Assembly (NCBI RefSeq): GCF_002214485.1
Contig: NZ_CP015102.1
Span: 682,001-746,000, forward strand
Direction: 5' to 3'
Source: Thermococcus pacificus
GTDB lineage: Archaea; Methanobacteriota_B; Thermococci; Thermococcales; Thermococcaceae
DNA length: 64,000 nucleotides
Part shown: positions 1 to 8,534 of the stretch, in pieces
Position numbering within the stretch: the stretch's first letter is position 1
How the letters are laid out: every line of letters begins with the position of its first letter
Translations under genes and position numbers: made by a program
Notes under the pieces: generated by a model
What the model was told of the DNA's origin: nothing
Databases searched by the model: none
Seen by the model: the letters and a program-made list of their open reading frames with translations, nothing else

Positions 1-111
1 GCGCTTATGAACCGGGGAGAAGTGAAATGGGAGCTGAGCTATGTTATAGAATCGGAGAGGCCCCTCCTCATTGGGGATGACGAGCTCAAGAAGCTGGCCT
101 CAGGTGCCTGA
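1..111 (+). CDS. C-terminal end of an unidentified protein (partial)
   Basis: An open frame enters from the left edge and runs 36 residues to TGA at 109-111. The visible end is charged and hydrophilic (ends LKKLASGA) with no motif I recognise, so I assign no function. Its stop TGA is directly followed by the reverse-strand stop of the asparaginase gene, so the two genes meet tail to tail with no spacer (TGATCA at the junction). Confidence 0.6.
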   Translation, partial: ALMNRGEVKWELSYVIESERPLLIGDDELKKLASGA

Positions 112-1101
112 TCAGCCCCTCGGGGTGATTTCCCCGGCAATGTTTCTTTCCATAATTTCCCTGACTTCAGCGACGTCCGCAGTGTGGCCGAGGGCCCACA
201 TGAGCTTGGTCAGCGTGGCTTCCTTCGTCATGTCGCCCGCGGGGATGATTCCCGCTTCCAGTGCCCTCCTCCCGACCTCGTAGCGGGTGAGGTCAACACC
301 CCCGTAAACCGCCTGGGTGGTCATCACCACGGGCTTTTCTCCCGCGACCCTCTCCACGGCTTTCAGGAGGTTCCTCTTCCTGTAGGGGATTCCGCCGGCT
401 CCGTAGCCTTCGAGAACAATTCCGTGGCTCCATTCCCCTATGGAGGAGAACACCTCCGGGGAGAGACCGGGGGTCAGCCTTATGTGGACGACGTTTGGAT
501 CCAGAAGGGGGTCGAAGATAACCTCTCCCTGGGGCACCTCCGGCCTGTGGAGAACCTTCAGCTCGCCGCCCTTCACGTAGGCGATATCCGGGTAGTTTAT
601 GCTCTGGAAGGCGTTGAGGCCGAGGGAGTGAACCTTTGAGACCCTCGTTCCCAGCATTATTTTGTCCATGAACGCTACGTAGATTCCGGGAAACCCCTTA
701 GAGGCGAAGGTCAGGGCGGTCCTGAGGTTCCGGGGGGCGTCGCTCTTCGGCTCCGTTATCGGGAGCATCGAGCCGGTTAGAACGACGGGGATTGGAACGT
801 TCCGGAGCATGAAGCTGAGGGCGGAGGACGTGTATGCGAGGGTGTCCGTCCCGTGAGTTATGACGATGCCGTCGTAGTCGCTGAGGTTTCTGAAGACGGC
901 TTCCCCTATCGTTACCCAGTCCTCAGGCTGGATGAGCGTGCTGTCCAGGTTAAGGATGTCCTCGGTCTCTATGATGAGCCCGTTCCTCTTTTTGATTCCC
1001 GCCACCTCGAGGATTTCATCGGCACTCAGCGCCGCTTTGTAGCCCTTCTCTGTCCTCGCGCTGGCTATGGTGCCCCCGGTTCCTATTATCAGAATCCGCA
1101 C
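112..1101 (-). CDS. L-asparaginase, type I-like
   Basis: Hydrolyses L-asparagine to aspartate and ammonia, probably in the cytosol. The 329-residue protein has both asparaginase threonine motifs: TGGTIAS near the N-terminus and HGTDTLAYT about residue 85, with GSMLPI and the C-terminal GGVDLTRYEVG typical of the Thermococcus/Pyrococcus enzymes. I chose GTG at 1101 because GGTGAGG lies just upstream and the chain then begins directly with the RILIIGTGGT strand; an upstream GTG at 1110 is also possible. It has its own leader, transcribed away from the MFS gene end. Family assignment is sure; the exact start is not. Confidence 0.93.
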   Translation of the reverse strand: MRILIIGTGGTIASARTEKGYKAALSADEILEVAGIKKRNGLIIETEDILNLDSTLIQPEDWVTIGEAVFRNLSDYDGIVITHGTDTLAYTSSALSFMLRNVPIPVVLTGSMLPITEPKSDAPRNLRTALTFASKGFPGIYVAFMDKIMLGTRVSKVHSLGLNAFQSINYPDIAYVKGGELKVLHRPEVPQGEVIFDPLLDPNVVHIRLTPGLSPEVFSSIGEWSHGIVLEGYGAGGIPYRKRNLLKAVERVAGEKPVVMTTQAVYGGVDLTRYEVGRRALEAGIIPAGDMTKEATLTKLMWALGHTADVAEVREIMERNIAGEITPRG

Positions 1102-1188
1102 TTTCCTCACCGGTGGGGAATGTGCACATCACCTTTTAGTCTTTTTGACAAAATTCCACCGAAAAAGGCACTAAAAATGGGAAAAATG

Positions 1189-2373
1189 TCAATGAGATTC
1201 CGGAACGAAAAACATCATGACAAAAGCGAGGGCGTTCATCAGGGCGGCGTAGGTGAATGCGAGCTCGAGGGAGCGGGCCTGCCACAGGTAGCCCGCTATG
1301 ACCGAGGCGGGGAAGACGAAGAGGCCAAAGACGGTGTGGTAGGCACCTATTATCGTCCCCTTCTCGTGCTCCCCCGCTAAATCCGCCATGTATGCCCTCG
1401 GGATGGTGTCCTCTATGGCTATGTAGACCCCGTAGAGGACGAAGGCCACAACAAGCGTGTAGAAGTCCCTCGCGTAGGCGAAGGCTAAAGAGGCCAGCGT
1501 CGCAACGAGGAAGCCTATGGTTATGAGCCTCTTCTTGCCGAAGCTGTCCGAGACGACGCCGAGCGGGTATGCCGAGAGGGCGTAGATGAGGTTGAAGAGG
1601 GCGTAGAACGCTATCCCCTGGACGACGGTAAAGCCGAGCTCCTCCGCCTTCCAGAGTGTGAAGGCGTAGCTGTACCTGCCGAGAGCTCCCACCGCAACGA
1701 CGGCAAGGAAGAGCTGTAAGCCTCTGCTCCTCAGCGTGGAGATGCCCTTGATCTTTTTCTTTACCTCGCTTCCCCGGTCCCTGACGAAGAGGACTATAAC
1801 GAAGAGCGATAGGAGGCCGGGAATCGCAGATAGCAGGAAGATATAACGGTACATCGTCTCCTTCGGCAGACCCCTGAGGAGCTCAATGAGGGCTATGGCA
1901 GCGAGAGGACCGGCCACAGCTCCAAGCGTGTCCATCATCCTGTGGAAGCCGAAGGACTTGCCGCTCTTCCCCTTCTCGCTCGACTCCGCTATGAGCGCGT
2001 CCCTCGGTGCCGTCCTTATGCCCTTGCCCACCCTGTCTAGGGCGCGCAGCGTTAGAAAGTCCCACCAGTAGCGAGTAAAAGCGAGGGCACCCTTGGCGAG
2101 GGTCGAGAGCGCGTAACCGGCTAAAACGAAGGCCTTCCTTTTTCTAAAGCGGTCGCTGACGTAGCCGAAGGCCACCTTGAAGAGGGAGCTCATGCTCTCT
2201 ATCGCTCCCATCACGGAGCCGCTGACCAGCTGGCCCTCCCTGAGGACACCGGTGAGATAGCTCGGCACTATCGGGTTTATCATCTCGCTGCTCATGTCGT
2301 TCAGGAAGCTCACTATTCCGAGCAGGAAGACGTTCCAGCTTATTCCAAAGATTTTGCGCTCCTTCTCTTCCAT
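1189..2373 (-). CDS. MFS transporter
   Basis: A 394-residue integral membrane protein with about 12 hydrophobic segments. The MFS loop 2-3 type motif is visible (GYVSDRFRKRKAFVLAG) and its counterpart in the second half (GVVSDSFGKKRLITIG). A conserved RALDRVGKGIRTAPRDALIA stretch marks a subgroup of uncharacterised MFS carriers, so drug or metabolite export is possible but the substrate is unknown. ATG at 2373 follows the PadR gene stop (2375-2377) with GGTGAT inside the PadR end as ribosome binding site, so the two genes are co-transcribed and the carrier is probably controlled by the PadR regulator. Confidence 0.88.
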   Translation of the reverse strand: MEEKERKIFGISWNVFLLGIVSFLNDMSSEMINPIVPSYLTGVLREGQLVSGSVMGAIESMSSLFKVAFGYVSDRFRKRKAFVLAGYALSTLAKGALAFTRYWWDFLTLRALDRVGKGIRTAPRDALIAESSEKGKSGKSFGFHRMMDTLGAVAGPLAAIALIELLRGLPKETMYRYIFLLSAIPGLLSLFVIVLFVRDRGSEVKKKIKGISTLRSRGLQLFLAVVAVGALGRYSYAFTLWKAEELGFTVVQGIAFYALFNLIYALSAYPLGVVSDSFGKKRLITIGFLVATLASLAFAYARDFYTLVVAFVLYGVYIAIEDTIPRAYMADLAGEHEKGTIIGAYHTVFGLFVFPASVIAGYLWQARSLELAFTYAALMNALAFVMMFFVPESH

Positions 2374-2374
2374 A

Positions 2375-2674
2375 TCAATCACCCAGGATCTCGGTGCACA
2401 GTTCCCTAACCTTCTCTCTCGCCTCCTCGAGGAGTTCCTCACCTTTGGGCGTTGCCCTGTAGAGCCTCACCCGCCTACCGTTTCTAACCTCTGTTCTGCT
2501 CCTCAGGAGGCCCATCTCCTCCATTTTGTGGAGGAGGGGGTAGATGGTTCCCGGGCTGACCTTGTAACCGTGCCTGCTCAACTCCGCCATCATGAAGGTC
2601 CCGGTTACCTCTCCCCTGCTCGCGTGGTGAAGGATGTGAATCCCCATGAACCCCAAGAGCACTCGGCGCATCAT
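2375..2674 (-). CDS. PadR-family transcriptional regulator
   Basis: A winged-helix protein of about 99 residues with the PadR core: LGFMGIHILHHASRG, then SPGTIYPLLHKMEEMGLL and a wing with RRVRLYRATPKGEELL. It lacks the long C-terminal dimer helix of larger PadR proteins (PadR-s2 size). ATG at 2674 or a GTG at 2683 could start it; neither has a strong ribosome binding site. It precedes and is coupled to an MFS gene. A perfect palindrome with a third half-site lies at its own transcription start, which points to autoregulation. Confidence 0.88.
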   Translation of the reverse strand: MMRRVLLGFMGIHILHHASRGEVTGTFMMAELSRHGYKVSPGTIYPLLHKMEEMGLLRSRTEVRNGRRVRLYRATPKGEELLEEAREKVRELCTEILGD

Positions 2675-2702
2675 ATCGAACACCGATATCGAAATTCGAT
2701 AT
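2673..2702 (-). promoter_or_regulatory. Palindromic operator at the PadR-MFS promoter
   Basis: ATATCGAA-A-TTCGATAT is a perfect 8-1-8 palindrome at 2686-2702, and a third ATATCGAA half-site follows at 2673-2680. A TATA-like run (TTTTTTATA on the minus strand, about 2707-2715) sits about 25 nt upstream of the palindrome, so the palindrome covers the expected transcription start. This is the usual geometry for a repressor that controls its own gene. Confidence 0.6.
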
Positions 2703-2723
2703 AGTGCTATAAAAAATTTTGGA

Positions 2724-3140
2724 TCACTCGAGCACGTGCCTCTCCAGGACGTAGCAGTGGAACGTCCCCTCGAAGACCTTCTCGTTTCTCTCGTTGAAAA
2801 CCTCCGCCTTCACGAGCTTCTTTCTCCGGGGGGACGTTCCGTCCCCCACACCCCCCTCATTGCTTTCGAGAACTCTTGCCTTCGCCGTCAAAATCTCCCC
2901 AGCTTTAACCGGCTTGAGGAACTTCACCTCCGCCTTTCCAAGGACCACTGTCGGCTCGTTCACAGCGAGCATCGCGGCGTAGTCTGCTAAGCCAAAGGTG
3001 AAGCCGCCGTGAACGAGGCCGTACTCGTCAACCGCCATCTCCTTCGTCGTCCTGAGCTCCACTTCCGCGTAGCCGGGTTCAAGTTTGAGCGGCTTTCCAA
3101 CCAGCCTCTCCGAGGTCAGCCTGTGCGTCCTCTGCTCCAT
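2724..3140 (-). CDS. Hotdog-fold thioesterase (PaaI-like)
   Basis: A 138-residue hotdog-fold protein, probably an acyl-CoA thioesterase. The core helix with its preceding loop reads DEYGLVHGGFTFGLADYAAM, typical of the PaaI/4HBT superfamily, followed by the beta strands KAEVKFLKPVKAGE. A Gly-rich insertion (EGGVGDGTSPRR) near residue 105 looks like a lengthened loop. ATG at 3140 is preceded by GGAGGTGG. The gene stands alone between the PadR promoter and the divergent DUF2240 gene. The substrate cannot be told from sequence. Confidence 0.82.
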   Translation of the reverse strand: MEQRTHRLTSERLVGKPLKLEPGYAEVELRTTKEMAVDEYGLVHGGFTFGLADYAAMLAVNEPTVVLGKAEVKFLKPVKAGEILTAKARVLESNEGGVGDGTSPRRKKLVKAEVFNERNEKVFEGTFHCYVLERHVLE

Positions 3141-3220
3141 CTCAACCACCTCCAATCCATTGGGGTCCGTTCACCGTTGGAGGCAAAAGTTTATCTATTC
3201 CAGCACCCTAAAAAAGTTAG

Positions 3221-3625
3221 ATGCCTATGCACCCGCTTAAGCGTGCGGTTGACTATAAGGGCTCAACTGAGTTCACGAAGAGCGAGCTGGTCGGTATACT
3301 CTCCTTCAGCCTGCGGATAATGGGGGTTAAGGAGGCCAAGGAGTTCATAGCCGAGGCCGTGAAGAGCGGGCTCCTTACCGAGAGGGACGGAAAACTGGTC
3401 GTGAATGAAGCCGCGCTTGATGAGGAGAGGAAGGGGGGTGACCTCTTCGAGGAGATGGTGGAGCACATAGCGAGCTCACTCGGCTGGGAGCGTGCGGACG
3501 TAATTGACGGGATAAACGGTATGAGGGAGCGCTACGGCGACCTGGACAAAAAGGTGCTCGCCTACCTCTTCGGCATGGACAAAGGGGTTGACATGGCCCG
3601 CTTCAGGGAGAGGCTTGAGTTATGA
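3221..3625 (+). CDS. DUF2240 family protein
   Basis: A 134-residue soluble protein matching my recollection of archaeal DUF2240 proteins: an N-terminal part with KSELVGILSFSLRIM and KEFIAEAVKSGLLTERDGKLVVN, which looks like a winged-helix-type domain, and a helical C-terminal part. No catalytic motif is visible, and the function is unknown. A TATA-like AGTTTATC lies about 28 nt upstream of the ATG and there is no ribosome binding site, so the mRNA is probably leaderless. Confidence 0.75.
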   Translation: MPMHPLKRAVDYKGSTEFTKSELVGILSFSLRIMGVKEAKEFIAEAVKSGLLTERDGKLVVNEAALDEERKGGDLFEEMVEHIASSLGWERADVIDGINGMRERYGDLDKKVLAYLFGMDKGVDMARFRERLEL

Positions 3626-3716
3626 GAACAGCACCCTCTTTTTAGTTGCTTCATGATTGCTCTATCATTCAAAAATGATTTTTAAGTTCCCCACCGAACT
3701 CTTTTAGGGTGGTACC

Positions 3717-4253
3717 ATGCCGGAGGAGGCACTGATCGTTGTTGACATGCAGCGCGATTTCATGCCAGGGGGAGCGCTCCCGGTTCCGGATGGGGACAGG
3801 ATAATCCCGTGGTGCAACCACTACATCGAAGAGTTCAGGAAGCGCGGGGCGCTCATAGTCGCTACCCGCGACTGGCACCCGGAGAACCACATAAGCTTTA
3901 AAGAGCAGGGCGGGCCGTGGCCGGCGCACTGCGTCCGGAACACCCCTGGTGCCGAGTTCGTTGTAGATCTCCCCTCCGATGCCGTGATAATCTCCAAGGC
4001 CACCGAGCCTGACAAGGAAGCTTACTCCGGCTTCGAGGGCACAGAGCTCGCCGAAATCCTGAGAAAGAACGGCGTGAAGAGGGTCTACGTCTGCGGCGTT
4101 GCCACCGAGTACTGCGTGAAGGCGACTGCCCTCGACGCTATCAAACACGGCTTTGAGACCTACCTCCTCAGCGATGCTGTGAAGGGCATTAATCCTGAGG
4201 ATGAGGAGAAGGCGCTGAGGGAGATGGAGAGGGCTGGTGTGAAGGTTCTTTAG
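3717..4253 (+). CDS. pncA: Nicotinamidase / isochorismatase-family hydrolase
   Basis: Converts nicotinamide to nicotinic acid for NAD+ salvage. The 178-residue chain carries the family residues: Asp in VVDMQRDF, the metal-binding DWHPENH (D-x-H-x3-H), and the nucleophilic Cys in CGVATEYCVKATALD. ATG at 3717 follows GGTGGTACC. The 3' end overlaps the convergent permease gene by 65 nt. The size and motifs match the Pyrococcus nicotinamidase type. Confidence 0.92.
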   Translation: MPEEALIVVDMQRDFMPGGALPVPDGDRIIPWCNHYIEEFRKRGALIVATRDWHPENHISFKEQGGPWPAHCVRNTPGAEFVVDLPSDAVIISKATEPDKEAYSGFEGTELAEILRKNGVKRVYVCGVATEYCVKATALDAIKHGFETYLLSDAVKGINPEDEEKALREMERAGVKVL

Positions 4254-5235
4254 CCGACACAATCCTCTTCCACTCCTTCAGGAGGACCAGGAGCAGGTTG
4301 AGGACTATCGGCCCTATTATCAGCCCCTTTACCCCCATGGCCCAGGTGCCGCCTATCATTCCAATGAAAACGAGCGTCTCGTCGAGGTTGGTGTCCCGGG
4401 CCACCATCATGGGCCTTACCGTGTAGTCCGGCATCGGGGAGACGAGAAATAACCCGTAGAGCGCTATCCCGACAGCGCGCAGGTAGGCGCCGTTCACGGC
4501 GAAGTAGGCCGTAGCCGCGAGCCATATCATCCAGCCCTCAAAGAGGGGTATGAAGCTGAAAAGGAAGGTCAGAAAGCCTGCCACTATGGCGGTGTAGAGG
4601 TCGGAGACCCCGAATATTATAAAGCCGATTGTCATGAGGGCGCCTTTTATGACATTGAGGACGAGCCATGCCCTGACGAGCGCCCCAAGGGTCTTGTTGA
4701 GGCTCTCAAGTATCTCTTCACCTATGTGGCGGTTTCTCTCCGGCAGGGAGAGCACTATCTGCCTGTAGATTTCCCCGGAGTATGCGAGCGTGTAGTAGAA
4801 GGTGAGCAGGAACACAAGGAGCTGGAGGAGGTACATCGGCAGCGAGAAGGCACCCCTTGAGATGTATTCCGAGAGTCTTGGGATCAGCTGGTTGAAGAAG
4901 CGCTGTATGAACTCGAGCACATCCTGTGGAAGCGGTTGTGCCATGATCCAGCTGAAGACGTCGACGGTGCTGTTGTAGAATGAAACCGCCACCTGGACGG
5001 ATATCTTGATGAGCTCAAATGTCACCATTCCGCCGAGACCGACGGTGACCAGGGTGAGGAGGGCGGCCGATTCTTTCTTACCCGTTCTCACAGCCAGCCT
5101 GCGGTGGATGGGGTATGAAGCGTAGGCGAGGACAACGCCGAAGAATATGGGTGTGACCAGTGGGCTTACCGTTTTCCAGGCTATGTAGAGGATGATTATA
5201 ACCGCGATGCTCCACGCGATGGTCTCTGTCCGCAT
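4189..5235 (-). CDS. AI-2E transporter family (DUF20) membrane protein
   Basis: A 348-residue polytopic membrane protein of the AI-2E exporter / UPF0118 family with about eight hydrophobic segments. The family signature region is around GEEILESLNKTLGALVRAWL, and a re-entrant-looking segment (GMIGGTWAMGVKGLIIGPI) lies near the C-terminus. Family members export small solutes or act as Na+/H+ antiporters; the substrate here is unknown. The C-terminal tail is rich in Ser and Pro (SPSPSAPSPHPQ), and its coding sequence is antisense to the pncA 3' end for 65 nt. Confidence 0.85.
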   Translation of the reverse strand: MRTETIAWSIAVIIILYIAWKTVSPLVTPIFFGVVLAYASYPIHRRLAVRTGKKESAALLTLVTVGLGGMVTFELIKISVQVAVSFYNSTVDVFSWIMAQPLPQDVLEFIQRFFNQLIPRLSEYISRGAFSLPMYLLQLLVFLLTFYYTLAYSGEIYRQIVLSLPERNRHIGEEILESLNKTLGALVRAWLVLNVIKGALMTIGFIIFGVSDLYTAIVAGFLTFLFSFIPLFEGWMIWLAATAYFAVNGAYLRAVGIALYGLFLVSPMPDYTVRPMMVARDTNLDETLVFIGMIGGTWAMGVKGLIIGPIVLNLLLVLLKEWKRIVSAKEPSHQPSPSPSAPSPHPQD

Positions 5236-5321
5236 GGCCCCTCGGGGGTTTTATTAACGTCTTCCTTATAAAGGCTGTGTGGGGTGACAAATGAAAAGAG
5301 GTTCATGAAAAAGGCTTTCGC

Positions 5322-5799
5322 TTACTTTTCCCTCGGGAAGCTCTGTCCTCTAGAGGGAATCCTCCTCGATGATATTAGCCTCTCTTCTACGTTCTCGCTT
5401 TGCCTGCACGCCTCAACCGCGCTTTTTAGGGTCTCTGCAAACCCGCGGTTTCCGTAGAGAGTGACCACCACCAGCGCGCCCGTTTGGGACGGGAACGTTA
5501 TCTCAACCTCCCCAGTGGACTCTTTCACGCTGACATCCCCTGGCTTCATTCTCAGGAGGAGCGCTTCTCTACCGCCGTTATCCCAGAATCCAACCAGCTC
5601 CAGCCCCCCTTCAGTGTAGAAAACGTTGATAAAGGGTAATGTCCCGTCCTGCGGGGGTGAGGGGGTATTCACCGTCCAGGTACAGAACCGCCTTTCCCCT
5701 GGCGGTCCCGAGGTGTATCGAGCCGCTCAGGTCATCTATGTAGCTACCCAAAGCTTCATAAATAACATCAGTTAACATACCCACCGCTTTCACCACCAC
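5322..5799 (-). pseudogene. Small hypothetical gene broken by a frameshift
   Basis: Two overlapping minus-strand frames together make one plausible protein of about 158 residues. The first (5611-5799) reads to YLDGEYPLTP and then runs into a short nonsense tail. The second (5322-5672) continues sensibly with QDGTLPFINVFYTEGGLELVG. Removing one base from either of two five-base runs (about 5653-5657 and 5661-5665, GGGGG on the plus strand) joins them. This is either a real inactivating insertion, a programmed slip, or an assembly error. No family is recognised. The GTG/ATG start near 5776-5799 is uncertain. Confidence 0.6.
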
Positions 5800-5850
5800 A
5801 TACTATGTCCCAGGGTGTATATTGGTAATTGCCCGTTAATGGTGGTTTCG

Positions 5851-6534
5851 ATGAAGTTTGTGGCCGCTGATACAGGGGGTGCACTGCTGACCGAGGATTA
5901 CGAGCCGGTTGGACTCATAGCGACGGCTGCGGTCCTCGTCGAGAAACCCTACAGGACGGCAACGCTCAGCGCGGTAAGGTACGCCGACCCGTTCAACTAC
6001 GACATGAGCGGCAGGCAGGCGGTTAGGGACGAGGCGTTTTTAGCGGTTGAACTGGCGAGGGAAGTCAAGCCTGATGTGATTCACCTCGACTCGACGATAG
6101 GCGGAATAGAGGTCAGGAAGCTCGACGAGCCTACCATCGATGCCCTAACGATAACAGACCGCGGAAAGGAAGTGTGGAAGGACCTCGCGAAGGATTTACA
6201 GCCCTTAGCAAAGAAGTTCTGGGAGGAAACCGGCATCGAGATCATAGCGATCGGCAAGTGGAGCGTCCCGGTGAGGATAGCCGAGATCTACTCCGGAATA
6301 TACACGGCGAAGTGGGCGATCGACTACGCGAGGGAGAACGGGAAAGTTATGGTGGGCCTTCCACGCTATATGAAGGTCGAGATAAAGCCCGGACAAATCT
6401 ACGGGGAAAGCCTCGACCCGCGCGAGGGCGGCCTCTTCGGGGAGATTGAGGCAGATACCGATGGAATCGGCTGGGAACTCTATCCGAACCCGCTTGTGAG
6501 GAGGTACATGGTTCTGGAAGTGTGGAGGGAATGA
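5851..6534 (+). CDS. DUF4152 family protein
   Basis: A 227-residue protein that I recall as the archaeal DUF4152 family, seen mainly in Thermococcales. It opens with MKFVAADTGGALLTEDYEP and has HLDSTIGGIEVRKLDEPTID and a C-terminal GEIEADTDGIGWELYPNP. Conserved acidic residues (AADTGG, LDSTIGG) suggest an RNase H-like or ATPase-like fold, but that is only an impression. ATG at 5851 follows GGTGG. It converges on iorA with a 4-nt gap. Confidence 0.7.
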   Translation: MKFVAADTGGALLTEDYEPVGLIATAAVLVEKPYRTATLSAVRYADPFNYDMSGRQAVRDEAFLAVELAREVKPDVIHLDSTIGGIEVRKLDEPTIDALTITDRGKEVWKDLAKDLQPLAKKFWEETGIEIIAIGKWSVPVRIAEIYSGIYTAKWAIDYARENGKVMVGLPRYMKVEIKPGQIYGESLDPREGGLFGEIEADTDGIGWELYPNPLVRRYMVLEVWRE

Positions 6535-6538
6535 GGGG

Positions 6539-8452
6539 CTAAGCCCCTCTCTCCAGCTCGTTCGGGAACTTTATTGCCTCGAACGGGCACGTCTGGTTGC
6601 AGACGCCGCAACCGGTGCAGATGAGTTCGTCTATGCGGACCTTCTTCGTCTCAGGGTCGTAGACCAATGCTGGACAGCCAGTCAGGAGAATGCACGCCTT
6701 ACAGCCGGTGCACTTGTCCTCGATGACAACTGGCTTCTCTCCAATCTCGCCGCGCCTTATGACGGGTATGACGCACTCGCGCTTCGCTATTATCACAGCG
6801 GGCCCCTCAACCTGCATGGCCTCCTTTATGGCCTCTCTGGTTGCCTTAAGGTCGTAGGGGTCAACGGTCTTGACGTACTTCACTCCCAGCGCCTTAACCA
6901 GCGCCTCAATGTCAATCTCGTTGAACTTCCTGCCGGTTTCGCTTCCTCCTGTTCCTGGGTGCGGCTGGTGGCCAGTCATTGCCGTCGTCCTGTTGTCGAG
7001 TATCATCACCAAGACGTTTAGGTTCTTGTAGACGGCGTCAATCAGGGGCTGGATTCCGTTGTGGAAGAAGGTTGAGTCACCAATGGTCGCTATTATCTTT
7101 TTGTCCATGACGACGCTCTGGCCGTTGGCCAGGCTGATGCTCGCGCCCATGACGTATTCCGTCCATATCGCTTCAAGCGGCGGGAGAAGCGATAACGCGT
7201 AGCAACCTATATCGCCGTGTATGGGAACCTTGTAGCGGCCGAGCTTGAGGTCACGAAGGGCGTCCAAAGCGGCCCTGTAGCTTCCGCGGTGCGGACAGCC
7301 GGGGCACATCACCGGAGGCCTCTTTGGGGCTAAACTTTCGGCGTGGGCGACCTCCTCCGGCTTGGTGTATTCCTCGCCTTCTTCGCCGATGAGCTTCAGC
7401 AGGGCGTTTCTAACGAGGCTCGGCGTGAGCTCGCCCTCGAGTGGCAAATGCCCGGTCCTCTTTCCGTATATCGGGACGTTTAGGCCGGCCTCGTAGGCCG
7501 CTATCTTGACCTCCTCCTCGAGGAAGGGTGCGCCGTCTTCAACGACTATCGCGTAATCAACAGTTTTCAGGAAGTCAGTGACCAGCTTTCTCGGGAGCGG
7601 GTGAGGTGTTGAGAGCTTGAGAACCTTGAAGTCCGCGTTGATCTTCGGGAGCACTTCCCTCACGTAGTTGTAAGGTGCTCCCTCGACGATTATTCCGATT
7701 CTGGCTTCTTCCTTACCCTCGATCCAGTTGAAGGGCATTGAGTTGAACTCCTCCTCGATTTTAGCGAGAGTCTCGTTGAGCCACTTATGCCTCTTCCTGT
7801 TGCCCTCCATGCTGGCCCTAACGTATCTCTCAATGTCCTTCTTGAAAACTGGCTTCCTGTCGAGTTCGACAAACTCGCCTACCTCCACATCGGCCGTCGT
7901 GTGGTTTACCCTCGTTGTGGTGCGGAAGATTATTGGGACTTTGTATTTCTCGCTCAGCTCGTAGGCGTACTTTATGAGGTCGTGAGCCTCCTGAGGATCA
8001 GCGGGTTCAAGAACTGGCAGGAGTGAAATTTTACCATAATACCTGTCGTCCTGCTCCGTTTGAGAGGTGTGCGGCCCGGGGTCGTCCGCCACGAGGACAA
8101 CGAGACCGCCCTCAACTCCAGAATAAGCCAGGCTCATTAGCGGGTCGGCGGCGACGTTAAGACCGACACACTTCATCGTGACGAGGGCTCTCAGCCCGGT
8201 GTAGGCAACGCCGGCCGCTTCCTCTAAGGCCACTTTCTCGTTGGGAGCCCACTCGGCGAAAACCTCTGGCTTAAGCCTCGCTATAGTCTCTACCACCTCG
8301 GTCGAGGGCGTTCCGGGGTAGCCAGTCGCGAAAGCAATCCCGCTCTCAAGGGCACCGTAGGCTATCGCCTCGTTGCCCATGAGAAGCTTCCTCTCGCGCC
8401 TCTCCGTTTTTACCTCAGCCGAATCAGAAGGGTAAGCCTTAGTCGCTTCCAC
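6539..8452 (-). CDS. iorA: Indolepyruvate:ferredoxin oxidoreductase, alpha subunit
   Basis: Oxidative decarboxylation of aryl pyruvates (from Trp, Phe, Tyr) to aryl-acetyl-CoA with ferredoxin as acceptor. About 637 residues: an N-terminal pyrimidine-type domain with GNEAIAYGALESG and TGYPGTPSTEV, a central domain, MCPGCPHRG, and the thiamine diphosphate motif starting GDSTFFHNG and ending LDNRTTAMTG. The C-terminal ferredoxin domain has two cysteine groups (CTGCKACILLTGCP and CTGCGVCNQTCP). GTG at 8452 (or 8461) fits GGTGGTGA and a TATA box at 8484-8490. No iorB lies beside it, although the beta subunit is needed for activity and is usually adjacent. Confidence 0.93.
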   Translation of the reverse strand: MEATKAYPSDSAEVKTERRERKLLMGNEAIAYGALESGIAFATGYPGTPSTEVVETIARLKPEVFAEWAPNEKVALEEAAGVAYTGLRALVTMKCVGLNVAADPLMSLAYSGVEGGLVVLVADDPGPHTSQTEQDDRYYGKISLLPVLEPADPQEAHDLIKYAYELSEKYKVPIIFRTTTRVNHTTADVEVGEFVELDRKPVFKKDIERYVRASMEGNRKRHKWLNETLAKIEEEFNSMPFNWIEGKEEARIGIIVEGAPYNYVREVLPKINADFKVLKLSTPHPLPRKLVTDFLKTVDYAIVVEDGAPFLEEEVKIAAYEAGLNVPIYGKRTGHLPLEGELTPSLVRNALLKLIGEEGEEYTKPEEVAHAESLAPKRPPVMCPGCPHRGSYRAALDALRDLKLGRYKVPIHGDIGCYALSLLPPLEAIWTEYVMGASISLANGQSVVMDKKIIATIGDSTFFHNGIQPLIDAVYKNLNVLVMILDNRTTAMTGHQPHPGTGGSETGRKFNEIDIEALVKALGVKYVKTVDPYDLKATREAIKEAMQVEGPAVIIAKRECVIPVIRRGEIGEKPVVIEDKCTGCKACILLTGCPALVYDPETKKVRIDELICTGCGVCNQTCPFEAIKFPNELERGA

Positions 8453-8483
8453 ATTCACCACCGGAGAAGCTTCGTTTTGCGAG

Positions 8484-8490
8484 TATAAAA
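8484..8490 (-). promoter_or_regulatory. TATA box of iorA
   Basis: TTTTATA on the minus strand, about 25 nt upstream of the region 8459-8464 where the GGTGGTGA ribosome binding site begins. The leader is therefore very short. It shows that iorA has its own promoter although it lies just after the 8535-8792 gene on the same strand. Confidence 0.55.
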
Positions 8491-8534
8491 CTTGTGGCTC
8501 GAAAAGGGGGAAGAAATCTCGAAAAATTTTCGGA

